Shown here one piece after another: positions 12,164 to 23,012 of a DNA stretch of 64,000 nucleotides (within the stretch, counting starts at the first letter, position 1; each line of letters opens with the position of its first letter). Both the position numbers and the translations under genes were made by a program. The DNA comes from Desmodus rotundus (taxonomy: Eukaryota; Chordata; Mammalia; Chiroptera; Phyllostomidae), in the NCBI RefSeq assembly GCF_022682495.2, contig NC_071392.1, positions 73,182,097-73,246,096 on the forward strand, read 5' to 3'. The notes beneath the pieces were generated by a model. It was not told the origin of the DNA. It worked only from the letters and a program-made list of their open reading frames with translations, and did no database searches.

Positions 12164-12850
12164 TATTTAATGTCGCTGGGCACTAGAGTTGCTTCCTTCC
12201 ATATCTTGGCTATTGTAAATAATGCTGCAGTGAACGTGGGATGCATGTATCTTTTTGAGGTAGTGTTTTTATTTCTGTGCATAAATACTCAGATGAGGAA
12301 TTGCTAGATCATATGATGGTTCTCTTTTGGAAGAGTCTCCATAGTGTTTTTCATAGTGGCTTCACTAATTTACATTCCTACCAGCAGCTTGTGAGGTTTC
12401 CCTTTTCTTCACGGCCTCATCAACACCTGTGATCTCCTCTCTTTTTTAACAATAGCCATTCTGACAGGTGTAAGGTGGTGTCTCCTCGTGACTTTGATTT
12501 GCATTTCCCTATGATTAGTGACATTGAGCATGTTTTCATGTACCTGTTGACCATTGTAGGTCTTTAAAAAAATGTCTATTCATTTTCTCTGCCATTTCTA
12601 ATTGGACCATTCAACTTTATTATTGCTTCCTATGAATTCTTTATATATTTTGGATATTAGCCACCATAAAATATCTGATTTTCAAATATGTTCTGCCAGT
12701 CTGTAGACTGCCTTTTAATTTTGTTGATGGTTTCTTTCGCCATGCAGAGCTTTTGGTTTGCAGTCATCCCGCTTGTTTATTTTTCCTTTTGTTGCCTTTG
12801 TTTTGATGTCAAATCCAAAAAGAAAAGCCAAAACTGATGAGCTTGCCTTA
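11850..12850 (-). mobile_element. Older L1 3' portion, antisense
   Basis: Antisense L1 end of ORF2 and 3' flank. Diagnostic antisense phrases include CTTGGCTATTGTAAATAATG, CCATTCTGACAGGTGTAAGG and TTGATTTGCATTTCCCTATG. It is interrupted at 12101-12165 by a TA/CA microsatellite. Many indels make it much older than the L1 at 46.97 kb. Confidence 0.88.
12101..12165. repeat. Compound (TA)n/(CA)n microsatellite
   Basis: Alternating GTGTATATAT and TATATATAT followed by about eleven CA units, inside the antisense L1. Likely length-polymorphic. Confidence 0.95.
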
Positions 12851-15800
12851 TTTTTTCCTAAGAGTGTCTGTTTCCATGTGTCACATTCAAGTCTTTAAGT
12901 AAAAATCTTTAGAGGTGGTAAAATTTGGGTGTAGCAAGTATAAATGAGCTGCTTAACGTGAAAGTGTGGATGGAAAGCCTATTTCTTCAAACTGAAATCC
13001 AGGCTCTTTTCATTAGCACAATACTCACTACATAACTTGTCACTTTAAAGCTGCATCAGTCTGAATTTACTCATTTAGAAAGAGAGATTAAGCCACTATT
13101 TTCATTAGACAAGCCCAGTGAGAATTGCCCTACCTGAACAGTCTCCTTGGTCTGCTGACGTCCTTATCCCATTTCAGTCATTTTGACAACTCAGGAATTT
13201 GCTTAATATCTTAAAATTATTCTGGGTGGGATGGTTTCTGTCGCTTTTGAAGAAATCGTGGTATTTCTATAATTGGAATATGTGGAACTTCAGAGTTCCC
13301 ACCAGAATGGGAGTTAAAACTGCATGTACTAAAGTGTATGTGTGAGTCTTAAATTACAGGCAATTGTAATCGATGATGCTGAGAGTGCCCTGTTATAAAA
13401 GAGAGGGAGGAACTGGCAATCAGTTCAGGCGTGAAGGAGAATCCTCAAGAAGATATTTGTCAATAGAGTTTAGGTGGAGACCTGCTGCTTCATGACTGGA
13501 ACACAAAGTTCAAGGTAATGATGGGAGTTCAAAGTAATAGATTCCTAGATGAGGACCAGGAAATCAAGGATAAGACAAAAAAAACAAAAAAAAAACAATC
13601 CCTGGACCCTGAAATGTGCCCTAGAGAAGACAGGAGACAGATTGTGGAAATTTAAAGAAGTTAGGTTAGGTACAGTTCTCCAAGTGTTGGAGGATTTCAT
13701 GAAAGAAGTGAGCCATGAAGTCAAAAATATTTCCAGAATTTACCACAGGACACAAGAGAGCTGCAAGTAGGAAGGAATAGTCTTTCATGCTGAAGCATGC
13801 TGAATTGTGCTGGCCAAAGCAGAAGGAAGATGGTGTCCAGGACCAAAGAGAATCCTCATCTCCTTGTCAAGACCACAAAAGCAGGGCATTAGCACTTTGA
13901 CGTCTAAGCTTTGGTGGGGCCTCAGGAGATTCAGCTTCCAGCATGAGTGCTGGTCTGCAGGGATCTACTGCATTAGACCTCCTCTTGGGAAGCACCATTC
14001 TGGCCGACCACTGCGTGCAACTGGAAACTGCTCTGCAGGAAACTCGTGCCCACACAGGAGATCCAGAAAAGTGGGAGAAAATGGCACTGCTGGCTGGTTT
14101 TATTGATTTGTGTGATTAGCAAATTGGCAATTAATATTCTGTATTTTATAGCATGATTTAGTTCTTCACTTTTCCACCTTATTTCTGACCTTTTCTGTAG
14201 CAACACAGACAAGCTTCACTTTGACAGTACCTGGGAGAAAGAAGCTCCAATGGACAAAATATAGCCAAGGTGGCAGATTAGGCCTTTGATTACATGAAAT
14301 CTAATTATGAGTAAATTATGTATTTATTTTGTATTAAGTGATGAAAGTAACTTGCTAATTGGAAGAAATCAAAGTTATTGACCTATAGTGAATTTCTTCT
14401 GCATTCACTGTTGTCATAAAATAGAATATCATGACATAACTATAAGAGCATATTTATTTTGTTATTAGACATTTATCTTTTTAAAAAAATCTCTAGGAAA
14501 ACAAATGTATCCCTTTCTTCTTTTGGAAACATTTATGAAAGGTTAATTCAAAATTCAAATTTATTATCTTTTCAGGTTATGAATTTCGTGTCTCCCAGCT
14601 CCAAACCCACTCTTGTATACACTGTGGTTTGAGATGTTGGGGCAGGGTGCTTGCAAACTCTGTTTCTTCTCATTACCTGGATTTCCACTTCATTGTGCAG
14701 AAATGAAGCAGAAAAGGGGGTAGAGGGAGAGACTGGAAGACAGGTGAGAAGAAGGGAATTTCTGCTGCCAGAAAGTGCTCAGCAATGAACCCAAATGCAA
14801 CATTTGGCTCTGGCTTCCATTTTCTCTCATCACTTGTCAAGGAGCCTCGTGCTCCCCCAGATAAGAACTAGAAGAGCAGGGCAGCAGTCTCCTCAGAGAA
14901 ATGAGTGCTGGGTCCAGGGAGCTCTTCTCCAGGTCCCCGAGGTACCAGCAGCGGCTGGGCAGGGCTCCCACCTGAGAGGTCCGAGTCCCAGCTCTGAAGG
15001 ACCCCTCTCCGAGTCCTGAGGCACTAGTTCTGCCACCTTTTCCACACTCCCAGGCCGGAAGTGTGAATCAGACCCACGGGGCTCCCAGACTCTAGGTTCT
15101 AAGAACCTTAGTGTGTTTCCCTTATAGTAGCTGTTTTATAAACATATTGTTGTATTATTTCAGCACTCCTTTAACTTTTTATTGCTCAACATCTTTGTAA
15201 CCAACTCTTTTCAAAAAATGTTCTCTATTGTAATACCTCATGTCATTTCTGTGTTGTAGACCTGCACTGAACCCAGTATGCCCATATCAAAAACCTCCCC
15301 CCAAGATAATTAGATAAGCAATGTCAAAAATAACCGACTTTCATCTATTCAGTGTTGAAAAGCTTTATTGTGGCTGCTTCTGTCATCATTGCAAACAGAC
15401 TGAGCACAGGACTAGGGCTGTCATTTTAACAACTGCTCCTTTGTACCTGGGAACTCACCGGGCCTTCAACTTTCTTCTATTTTTGTTACTTTTTAACTGA
15501 TGTAGAATATATAGATCAAATCATGGATAGACAATATTCATCTTAGATTTACAGACTCAATTACTTTTACATAGGTACACACCTGATCAAGATATAGCTC
15601 ATTTTTAGCACCAGAGCCTTCATATTTCATAAGAACTCCCAACATGAGATGATTCTCTACAAAAAGAGAACAAAGGAGAACAAACTCATATTGATATCCA
15701 AGATAGACCACGAAAGATTTTAGTGGTGTTAACACAAGGCTATTCATTTGGCCATTTTAAGTAAAAATTATAATTGACATGACCATTCTTATTTCCCACT

Positions 15801-15879
15801 GTAAGTTAAACAACTTTGTTGATATCGTATAGCCACGGTGTTTAGATACACAAAAATCTGTAATCAAGGGAAGCTATGA
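12851..15879. other. GRM8: Intron sequence including GC-richer blocks, no gene recognised
   Basis: No domain-bearing frame was found. Block 13540-14110 contains 73- and 99-codon frames without recognisable motifs. Block 14840-15100 is GC-rich for this window (AGCAGCGGCTGGGCAGGGCT and similar), unassigned. The stretch 15485-15620 is faintly like an antisense L1 3' end but too decayed to call. Confidence 0.45.
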
Positions 15880-16448
15880 AATATCATCCATTCTTCTATT
15901 CAGGAATAACTTTTAAAACTCCTCCTTTTGTCAAGCATCAGATTAAATTTTGAGGATATCAAGATGAATCTAACATGGCCCTTGCACTGAGTACAGCTAT
16001 ACTCAAGTGACAAATATACATATCTAAATAGTGGTACAGATTAAGTTTGGTAAAGAGAAGGAGAAGGAAATACATTACAGATTTATGGGTCAATAGGTTT
16101 GATGTTCTCCCAGCTAAAAGAATAGAGAATATGTCTACCAGAGGAAACGGTCCAGGAGCAGTAAGAATCTAGAATGGTTGGACATAAGGTCAGATGCGAG
16201 TTGAGGAGAGATGGTACCAGAAAGTCTGGACCTCAAAAAAAATCCATGAAGATTTTTAATCTAGAAGGCTTTTTAAATGCTCATTCTTTTGTTTTGTTTT
16301 TAGAAAAGTAACCCTGGATGCAGAAGGGAGGATAATTTTAGGGGGCAGAGAAAGTGAATGGTTAGAAGATTGATAGATTTTTGTTATTGTTAGTTTAGGT
16401 GCGAAATAAAAAAGATGAACCTCCTGGCCTCACGAAGAAATGAGGCCA
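15880..16448 (+). repeat. L2 (LINE-2) remnant, left half
   Basis: The diverged L2-style sequence starts near CATCCATTCTTCTATTCAGG. A segment near GATTTTTAATCTAGAAGG and AGTAACCCTGGATGCAGAAG follows. It resumes beyond the SINE at 16449-16662, so the SINE inserted into this L2. Confidence 0.6.
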
Positions 16449-16662
16449 GCCCTGCCCAGGTGCCTTGGTTAGTTGGAATAATGCCCTTACACCAAAAGTT
16501 TGTGTGTTCATTCCCGAGTCAGGGCACATACCTGGGTCGTGGGTTCCATCCCCTGTCGGGGTATGTACGGGAGGCAAGCAATTGATGTTTCTCTTTCCTA
16601 TCAATGTTTCTCTCCCTTCCTCTCTCTCTAAAATCAACAAACATGTCCTTGGGTGAGGATTA
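16449..16662 (+). mobile_element. Bat VES-type SINE, subfamily B, sense
   Basis: Reads GCCCTGCCCAGGTGCCTTGG, then CAGGGCACATACCTGGGTCG, then a pyrimidine-rich CTCTCCCTTCCTCTCTCTCT and a degenerate GTCCTTGGGTGAGGAT tail. It splits an L2 remnant. Confidence 0.85.
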
Positions 16663-16800
16663 AAGGAAAAGGTGACAGATTTAAGAGATTTCTGGAGAAT
16701 TTTGAAACTCAAGAGATTTTGGCGATAGAATCTAAATTGGGATGAAGGAGACAAAGCAGGCAAGTGCTCCTGGGGTCAGGGAGTGGGCCATTAGCAGAGG
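16663..16800 (+). repeat. L2 (LINE-2) remnant, right half
   Basis: AGGTGACAGATTTAAGAGAT to GAAGGAGACAAAGCAGGCAA continues the L2 interrupted by the SINE. The family assignment rests on remembered L2 3' phrases. Confidence 0.5.
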
Positions 16801-17124
16801 TCTGACACTGAAAGAAAAGAAAACGATTTTCATTTTTGCTTTGTTTTGTTTGAAATTCCTTTCAGACATACAAGTTGATGTATTCAGTAGTGACTGGAGA
16901 TGAAGGTCTGGTGCTTAAGGAAAGGTCACAGAGCAAAACAGTATGTCTGGGAGACACTAGCAGGAAAGGGGATAAAGGAGTTCACCCAAGAAAGAATACT
17001 GACTTACAAAAATAGAGAACTAAGAATAAGAGCATCAACATTTAAGACTAAGGAAAAGAAAGAAGAGCCAGCCAAAGTCACAGAGAAGGAATATTCAGAG
17101 GTTAGAAAAGAAGCAGTATGGCTG

Positions 17125-17350
17125 GATGATTAAGAACTCGGATCCTGGCAACAGATAGGCTGGGTTTGACTTCATCCCTTCCCACCTATGAATCTGTGAC
17201 CCTGGACCAGTTGCTCTCAGATTCCTCACTATAATGTGGTTTAATGGTAACTATTTCATAGGGAGATTGTGGGAATCAGTAAGTTAGTGTATGAAAAATA
17301 CTCAGAACAGTGCTTGCACATGGTAGTAAGTGTGAATAAGTATTAAGCAT
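17125..17350 (+). repeat. MIR SINE, sense
   Basis: Sense core-SINE phrases: GGATGATTAAGAACTCGGAT, then ACCCTGGACCAGTTGCTCTC, then AATACTCAGAACAGTGCTTG. Diverged over its length. Confidence 0.8.
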
Positions 17351-19229
17351 GATGATATTCCAAAGGCTCAGTTTTTCCTAGTTATCTCAGGAAGTCCTCC
17401 TTACAGACAGGGTCTGGCAGAAGTAAGGCCTGCTTGAGGGTGGTTGGTAGGGTAATAATATGGATATAATAACTTATAGTTTCAATTTGAACATTTCATC
17501 TAAAATGTCATATAGCATGCTTGAGTGTGATATTGTTATGTTACAGAATTACATGCTTATGATTTGGTAGTAAAAGATTTTCTAGTAAAAAGGAGCGTTA
17601 TTTGTGCCAGGCTCTGTACATAGCCTTTAATACATTAAAATCTAAATTATAAGATACTATATCAACCCCAAAGGGATTGGACTTAATTTTAATTGCACTT
17701 TATTAAAGTAACATCATGTGAGTGTTGGTTTATTTCATAGACCATTAAGTTATTTGTCATCTGTTATGTTCTTAGTTTTTGTTTATAAAACCTTGTTTAA
17801 TTTTTGTGACCTTTTAAAAAATAAATCATTTTACTAATGAAATTTACTCATATAATTTCTTCCTAAGTACTTTCTATTTCTGTTTACATCCAACTAGTAA
17901 TAATATACTCATTTGAGCAATGGTAAGACTTTGTATCCACATCACATACTTTATAAAAGGATCTCCATAAGTCCTGCATGGATTATTTATTTTTAACTGC
18001 AACAGATAGTTAGAAAAGTAAACACTAGTATTTCAATTTTACATTTTTTTAAAAAAATGAGTATGGAGCTGGAAAGTAATGTTTTGAAATCCACAGATAA
18101 GCGGAGAGAACACGTCTTCACTATGGAGGTGCGCTGAAGCATTCACCATACGGAAATGAACCTTCCGGAGCCCTAGAATTCCCAGAACTCTCGGACAAAT
18201 TAGTAAGGGAAACAAAAGTATCCACCACACATTGGACTACCCCTATGATCATAGCTAAGAAGGACCAAGACCCCAACAGTAACACCTGGAGCACTCAGAT
18301 TAGTTAGCCGTGGGGAGCCTAAGAAGCATTGGGAGAGTGGCAGTCATGGGGACAAAAAGCCGGAACAGCACATAAAAGGAAGGAGGAAGGCTGACAAGTC
18401 AGCAGCAGTGGCAGAGATACACTGAGTAAAGGACAGATTAACTAAAAGAGCAAGTACTGTCATCACGGGGCTTGGATGACTCTGGACCAGATCAGATCCG
18501 GTTGGACAAGCTCTGGAGACCTGATAAATCCAATCCGTCAGGAGATCCAAAACCAAGCCAGAAAGCAGGTACAAATGGGCTGGAAGTTGGTGTCAGAGAG
18601 TGTGACATTCAATGAAAGCTGTTACAAAAAGGAAGAATGCAGTGTCAGAGGGTCCCGGAAGAGCTGATGGCAGGTCTGGCAGGACAACTGTCAACAGTAT
18701 GGACTTTAGTCACCCAGGAGGACTTGGGTGCAGTGGCAGAGTGCCTCTGACGAGAGTGTTCAATGACTGGCAGATAACAGACACTCACAAAATATTTTCA
18801 GGGGCTGATGACTAGAACTGGTTGACCTTTTAGGGTAAGGCCAGCATCAAGGCTCAGTTGGTTAGAAGGACCATGTGACCTGTTGTGATTAGTTAGAAAC
18901 TCTTTGTCTTAATGGTGAAGGACCTGCCATTATAAGAGTGACTTTGTCATTTATTTGGGGAGCAAGGGCTGGAAATGTTCATTCTAAGAATAAAAGAATT
19001 AAATAGATGCATAATTTGGCAATCACTGGGGAGTGGGAGAAAATGGAAAACAGCTCACTGACTGTTAATGCTGTAACAGTGAAAGGCAGAGTCTACCTCC
19101 ACGGTACGCGAGGGCACTGCCATCAGACCACATGTGGTTGAGGAGCCTTCCTATAGGCTCTGTCTGCAGAAGAGGGCTAAAGGAAGCTTCCCAAACTATC
19201 TCCTTGAAATGTCAGAGATTCCTTTTTAT
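17351..19229. other. GRM8: Intron sequence; 18060-18960 GC-richer and unassigned
   Basis: The left part is AT-rich unique sequence. From 18060 to about 18960 composition is more balanced, with several CpG sites and short frames of 63-77 codons. No protein family, splice-flanked exon or known repeat was recognised. It could be an old unnamed transposon or a conserved non-coding block. Confidence 0.4.
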
Positions 19230-19449
19230 TCCTCACCTGAGGATATGTTTTATTTTATTGATTTTAGAGAGGAAGGGGGAGAGAGAGGGAGAGAGAGATC
19301 AGAGGGAAACATGGATTGCTTGCCACCTGTATGTACCCCGACCAGGGATTGAACCTGAAACCTAGGCATGTGCCCTGACTGGGAATCAAACCCTCACCCT
19401 TTTGGTGTACAGGATGATGCTCCAATCAACTTAGCCACCCAGCTGGGGA
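19230..19449 (-). mobile_element. Bat VES-type SINE, subfamily B, antisense
   Basis: Starts TCCTCACCTGAGGATATGTT, contains CCTAGGCATGTGCCCTGACT and ends CTTAGCCACCCAGCTGGGG. No clear target duplication. Confidence 0.88.
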
Positions 19450-19536
19450 TAGAAATTCAGATGCTTATCTCTTATGAGTTATTCTTGGTAAATAATTTGA
19501 GAATGCTCTTATTTCCAACTTAATGCTTAATACATT

Positions 19537-19747
19537 AATTTTTTTAAGATTGTATTTATTTTATTTTTGGTGGGGGGGGAAGCAGGGAGAAATAGAGGGA
19601 GAGAAACATCAATGTGTGGTTGCCTCTTGCATGCCCCCAACTGGAGAACTGGCCCACAGCCCAGGCATGTGCCCTGACTGGGAATTACATCAGCGAACCT
19701 TTGGTTCGCAGGCTGGTGCTCAATCCACTGAGCCATACCAGCCAGGG
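19537..19747 (-). mobile_element. Bat VES-type SINE, subfamily A, antisense
   Basis: Bracketed by an 18-bp exact duplication CTTAATGCTTAATACATT (19519-19536 and 19748-19765). Contains CCCAGGCATGTGCCCTGACT and ends in CATACCAGCCAGGG. A relatively young L1-mobilised insertion. Confidence 0.92.
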
Positions 19748-19765
19748 CTTAATGCTTAATACATT

Positions 19766-20479
19766 TAAAAATATATAGAAATGAAAATGCTATTGACTGA
19801 ATGCATGCTTTATTAACATGTGGTTTGGGGTGTCTAACATAGACACAAAGTTACAAGAGCAGATATAATTAGCAAATATGTGCAGAGAATACAGGTTGAA
19901 GGGAACTGTCCATCCCTCTGGGAATAGTTCCCTGCTCAGCCATTCACACGGGAATGATCATGCATCCCAAGTCTTTCCTTAGAACCTCGTTCTTCTGATG
20001 AGTGAGATTGGTTAAGTTAGGGAGTGAGACTCAAGAGGACCAATCTCAGTGATTCCCAGGAACTGTTATATTACTCTCAGAGAAAGAACATCTCTTTCTG
20101 CTGGGGTTGGTTGCCAAGCTGAGAGGATATGATCTGAATCCTTAGCCTTTAACTTCTTTCATGAAGAGGAGGCATATCTACAGCTGAGAGAATGAGACTC
20201 AACGTGAATAAAGAAAGCAGGAATAGAGCAAAGAGAGGGACCAGACAGAGGAGGGGGGTCAGATCACATGAAAACATGATGAACATGAGCTGTGGCTCTG
20301 ACCAACTGACCAAATATGAGCCTGTTCATATAAATAATCAGCTTAATGCTTCCTCAATAAGCAAAAGTTTGAGGAAGCAAATGATGTTGACTAAATTACT
20401 TATGTTTTGGGAACATTAAATATTGATGTGGGGACAGTACTAGGAAGCTAGAATTATCTGGCATAAAAATTACCAAATT
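19766..20479. other. GRM8: Unique intron sequence, no gene seen
   Basis: No recognisable repeat or coding signal. It ends with the left copy of the L1 target duplication (20465-20479). Confidence 0.6.
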
Positions 20480-21782
20480 ATTGCTGCGTGGAATGTCTGA
20501 GATTTTCCCGCCAATGTTTGCCTCTAGGACTTTTATGATGTTACGACTTATATTTAAGTCTTTTATCCACCTTGAATTTATTTTGTGTATGGTATAAGTT
20601 GGTGATTGAGTTTCATTTTTTTACACGTAGCTGTCCAGATCTCCCAACATCATTTGTTGAAGCAACATCCTCACAGACACGTCTCCTAAAGCAAGGGACA
20701 TAAAGGAAAGAATAAATAAATGAGACCTCATCAAAATAAAAGGCTTCTGTAGGGCGATAGAAAACAGCATTAAAATAAAAAAGAGAAACAACAGTATGGG
20801 AAAACATATTTGCCAATGATACCTCAGACAAGGGCCTGATCTCCAAAATATATAAAGAACTCACACGACCCCACTCCAGGAAGACAAACAACCCAATTAA
20901 ATAATGGGCATAGGACTTCAACAGACACTTCTCCAAGGAAGACATACAGAGGGCCCAGAGACATATGAAAAGATGCTCAGTGTCACTAGCCATCAGAGAG
21001 ATGCAAATTAAAACCACAAGGAGGTACCATCTCACACTGGTCAGAGTGGCCAACATAAACAAATCAACAAACAAGTGTTGGAGAGGATGAGGAGAAAAGG
21101 GAACCCTAGTGCACTGTTGGTGGGAATGCAGACTGGTGAGGCCACTGTGGGAAAAAGTATGGAATTTCCTCAGAAAACTAAAAATGGAACTGCCCTTTGA
21201 CCCAGCAATCCTGCTGCTGGGATTATACCCTAAGAGCCCTCACACACCAATTCAAAAGAACCTATGCACCCCAATGTTCATAGCAGCACAATTTACAATA
21301 GCCAAGTACTAGAAGCAACCTAAGTGCCCATCAGCAAATGAGTGGACCAAAAAACTATGGTACATTTACACAATGGAATTCTACACAGCAGAGAGAAAGA
21401 AAGAGCTTATACCCTTTGCAACAGCATGGATGGAACTGGAGAGCATTATGCTGAGTGAAATAAGCCAGGCGGTGAGGGACAAATACCATATGATCTCACT
21501 TTAACTAGAACATAGTCAACAAAAGAATAATGCAAACAAAATATAACCAAAGACATTGAAGTCAAGAACAATCTAACAATAGCCAGAGGGGAGTGGGGAG
21601 GGGACAGTGGGGAGAGGGGTTTACAGGAACTACTATAAAGGACACATGGAAAAAACCAAGGGGGAGGGTGGAGGCGGGGGAGGGAGGTGGGTTTGGCTGG
21701 GGTGGGGTGGAAGGATGGGGAGAAAATGCAAACAACTGTAACTGAATAACAATAAAATTTTTTTTAAAAAGTGTAAGTCATA
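20480..21782 (+). mobile_element. 5'-truncated L1 with 5' inversion (twin priming)
   Basis: Bases 20480-20662 are L1 ORF2 sequence in antisense. From about 20663 the element continues in sense with CAACATCCTCACAGACAC through the ORF2 end and 3' UTR to an A tail. Compared with the L1 at 46.97 kb, the inverted piece corresponds to about 48669-48853 and the sense piece starts at about 48852. The two pieces therefore abut without loss. A 15-bp repeat AAAAATTACCAAATT flanks the element at 20465-20479 and 21783-21797. ORF2 here is disrupted by stops and by the inversion. Confidence 0.9.
21109..21312 (+). pseudogene. L1 ORF2p C-terminal piece
   Basis: [20 protein letters not shown] followed by [20 protein letters not shown] is the cysteine/tryptophan-rich C-terminal segment of L1 ORF2p. 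A nearby stop breaks the frame (TGA where the full-length copy has a glycine codon). Non-functional fragment of the inverted L1. Confidence 0.8.
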
Positions 21783-21999
21783 AAAAATTACCAAATTGTG
21801 ATGTTTTTTACTAAAAGACTTGTTTTTAACGATTAAATATGATAGTATTTATTAACAAATATTCCAATCCTTTCATATTTATAAACTAGAGTTTAAAATC
21901 TTTTAGCTTGATATATACTTCAGAAATATAAAGTATAGATTAAATTAAAGAAAGAAAGCTATACATTAAGGAATTATTGTCAAGTTAACCACCACCACG

Positions 22000-22475
22000 A
22001 GGGACAGTTAGTATCTGCTACAACTAGACTTGTGCCCTCCCACTTTTGCAGGCTCCATGCAGGCCTATGGCATGTGGGCAGAAGTGGTGTGCATCATATC
22101 TCACCCGTAGCATTTAAAATCTCTGATTGGATTTTTCTCATGTCTTCTCATTGTTTATTCTAAAACATCAAAAAATTAATTATCTAATAATGGCACTTTT
22201 TTCCCTAGGGAGGGAAAAAACCCCACAAGTCCTTAACCCCCCTGCTCTTCTCTCTGCCACAGTGATCATGGAAGTCACACATTGAGACTGTGGCGCCACC
22301 AGATGGAAGCATGTTTCATTGCTGAGTGTCCACATGGAGAACAGAGGCTGGAGAGACTCAACTAAGTCATGGCAGGCTTAGCATGAATGCAAAATAAACC
22401 TCGGTTTAGCTAAGCCATTGAGATGTGGGTGTTATTTTATTACTACATCATAACTTAGTTTATCCTCACTAATGT
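22000..22475 (+). repeat. Probable ERVL-MaLR LTR remnant
   Basis: Its right half reads AAATAAACCTCGGTTTAGCT, then AAGCCATTGAGATGTGGGTG and CATCATAACTTAGTTTATCC, the typical end of an ancient MaLR-class LTR. The left boundary is uncertain. No retroviral coding sequence is attached. Confidence 0.6.
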
Positions 22476-22557
22476 TGTCTTTTTTATTTCCCATTTCACT
22501 TCGCTCATGGGTTTAGTTTGAATATATCTAAGTAAGACGTTTCCAAAAATGGTAAGA

Positions 22558-22625
22558 TCCAAAAACTTTTACATGCGTTGGAGGTATAGTGGTGAGCAGA
22601 GCTGCCTTCCAAAAACTTTTACATG
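22558..22625. repeat. 18-bp direct repeat flanking the tRNA half
   Basis: Exact copies of TCCAAAAACTTTTACATG at 22558-22575 and 22608-22625, 50 bases apart. The ends overlap the tRNA match by a few bases on each side, suggesting microhomology at the junctions. Confidence 0.9.
22575..22612 (+). pseudogene. Tailless retropseudogene of a tRNA-Gly(UCC) 5' half
   Basis: The stretch from GCGTTGGAGGTATAGTGGTG to CTGCCTTCCAA matches the 5' half of mammalian tRNA-Gly(UCC) through the anticodon TCC. I see two differences from the sequence I remember. It lies between two copies of TCCAAAAACTTTTACATG (22558-22575 and 22608-22625). There is no 3' half, CCA or A tail. This is the structure described for tailless retropseudogenes: a 3'-truncated small RNA inserted with an L1-type duplication. 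It is not a functional tRNA gene because the T arm and acceptor 3' strand are missing. Confidence 0.75.
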
Positions 22626-22803
22626 AGTAGTACTTTGGAAATGTGTTTTATGGAAGTTTCTATTTTCAAAGAATCATATAGATGCTTATAGTTGTCAAAT
22701 GTTTCATAATTAATTACTGATCAAGCTGTGCATATTACATTTTGACAAGCAGCAGTCTTATTAAATTGAAAATGAAACATTTTAACATTCACTATAAGTT
22801 TTC

Positions 22804-23012
22804 TTTTTTTAAAGATTTTATTTGTTTATTTTTAGAGAGGGGGGAAAGGAAGGAGAAAGAGAGGGAGAGAATCATCAATGTGTGGTTGCCTTACATGCAC
22901 CCCCTACTGGGGACCTGGCCCACAACCCAGGCATGTGCCCTGACTGAGAATCGAACCAGAGACCCTTTGGTTCGCAGGCCCACGCTCAGCCCACTGAGCT
23001 ACACCAGTCAGG
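22804..23012 (-). mobile_element. Bat VES-type SINE, subfamily A, antisense
   Basis: TTTTTTTAAAGATTTTATTT start, CCCAGGCATGTGCCCTGACT inside, GAGCTACACCAGTCAGGA end. The antisense box B region GAATCGAACCAG is well preserved. Imperfect flanking repeats (ATTCACTATAAGTTTTCT versus ACTCACTACCAGTTTTCT) look like a decayed target duplication. Confidence 0.9.

Noticed and set aside
20613..21074. 153-codon minus-strand frame as a gene
   Set aside because: It is the antisense shadow of L1 ORF2. A very similar shadow occurs at 48729-49205 in the other L1 copy.
22575..22612. Functional tRNA-Gly gene
   Set aside because: Only the 5' half through the anticodon is present; the T arm and 3' acceptor strand are missing.
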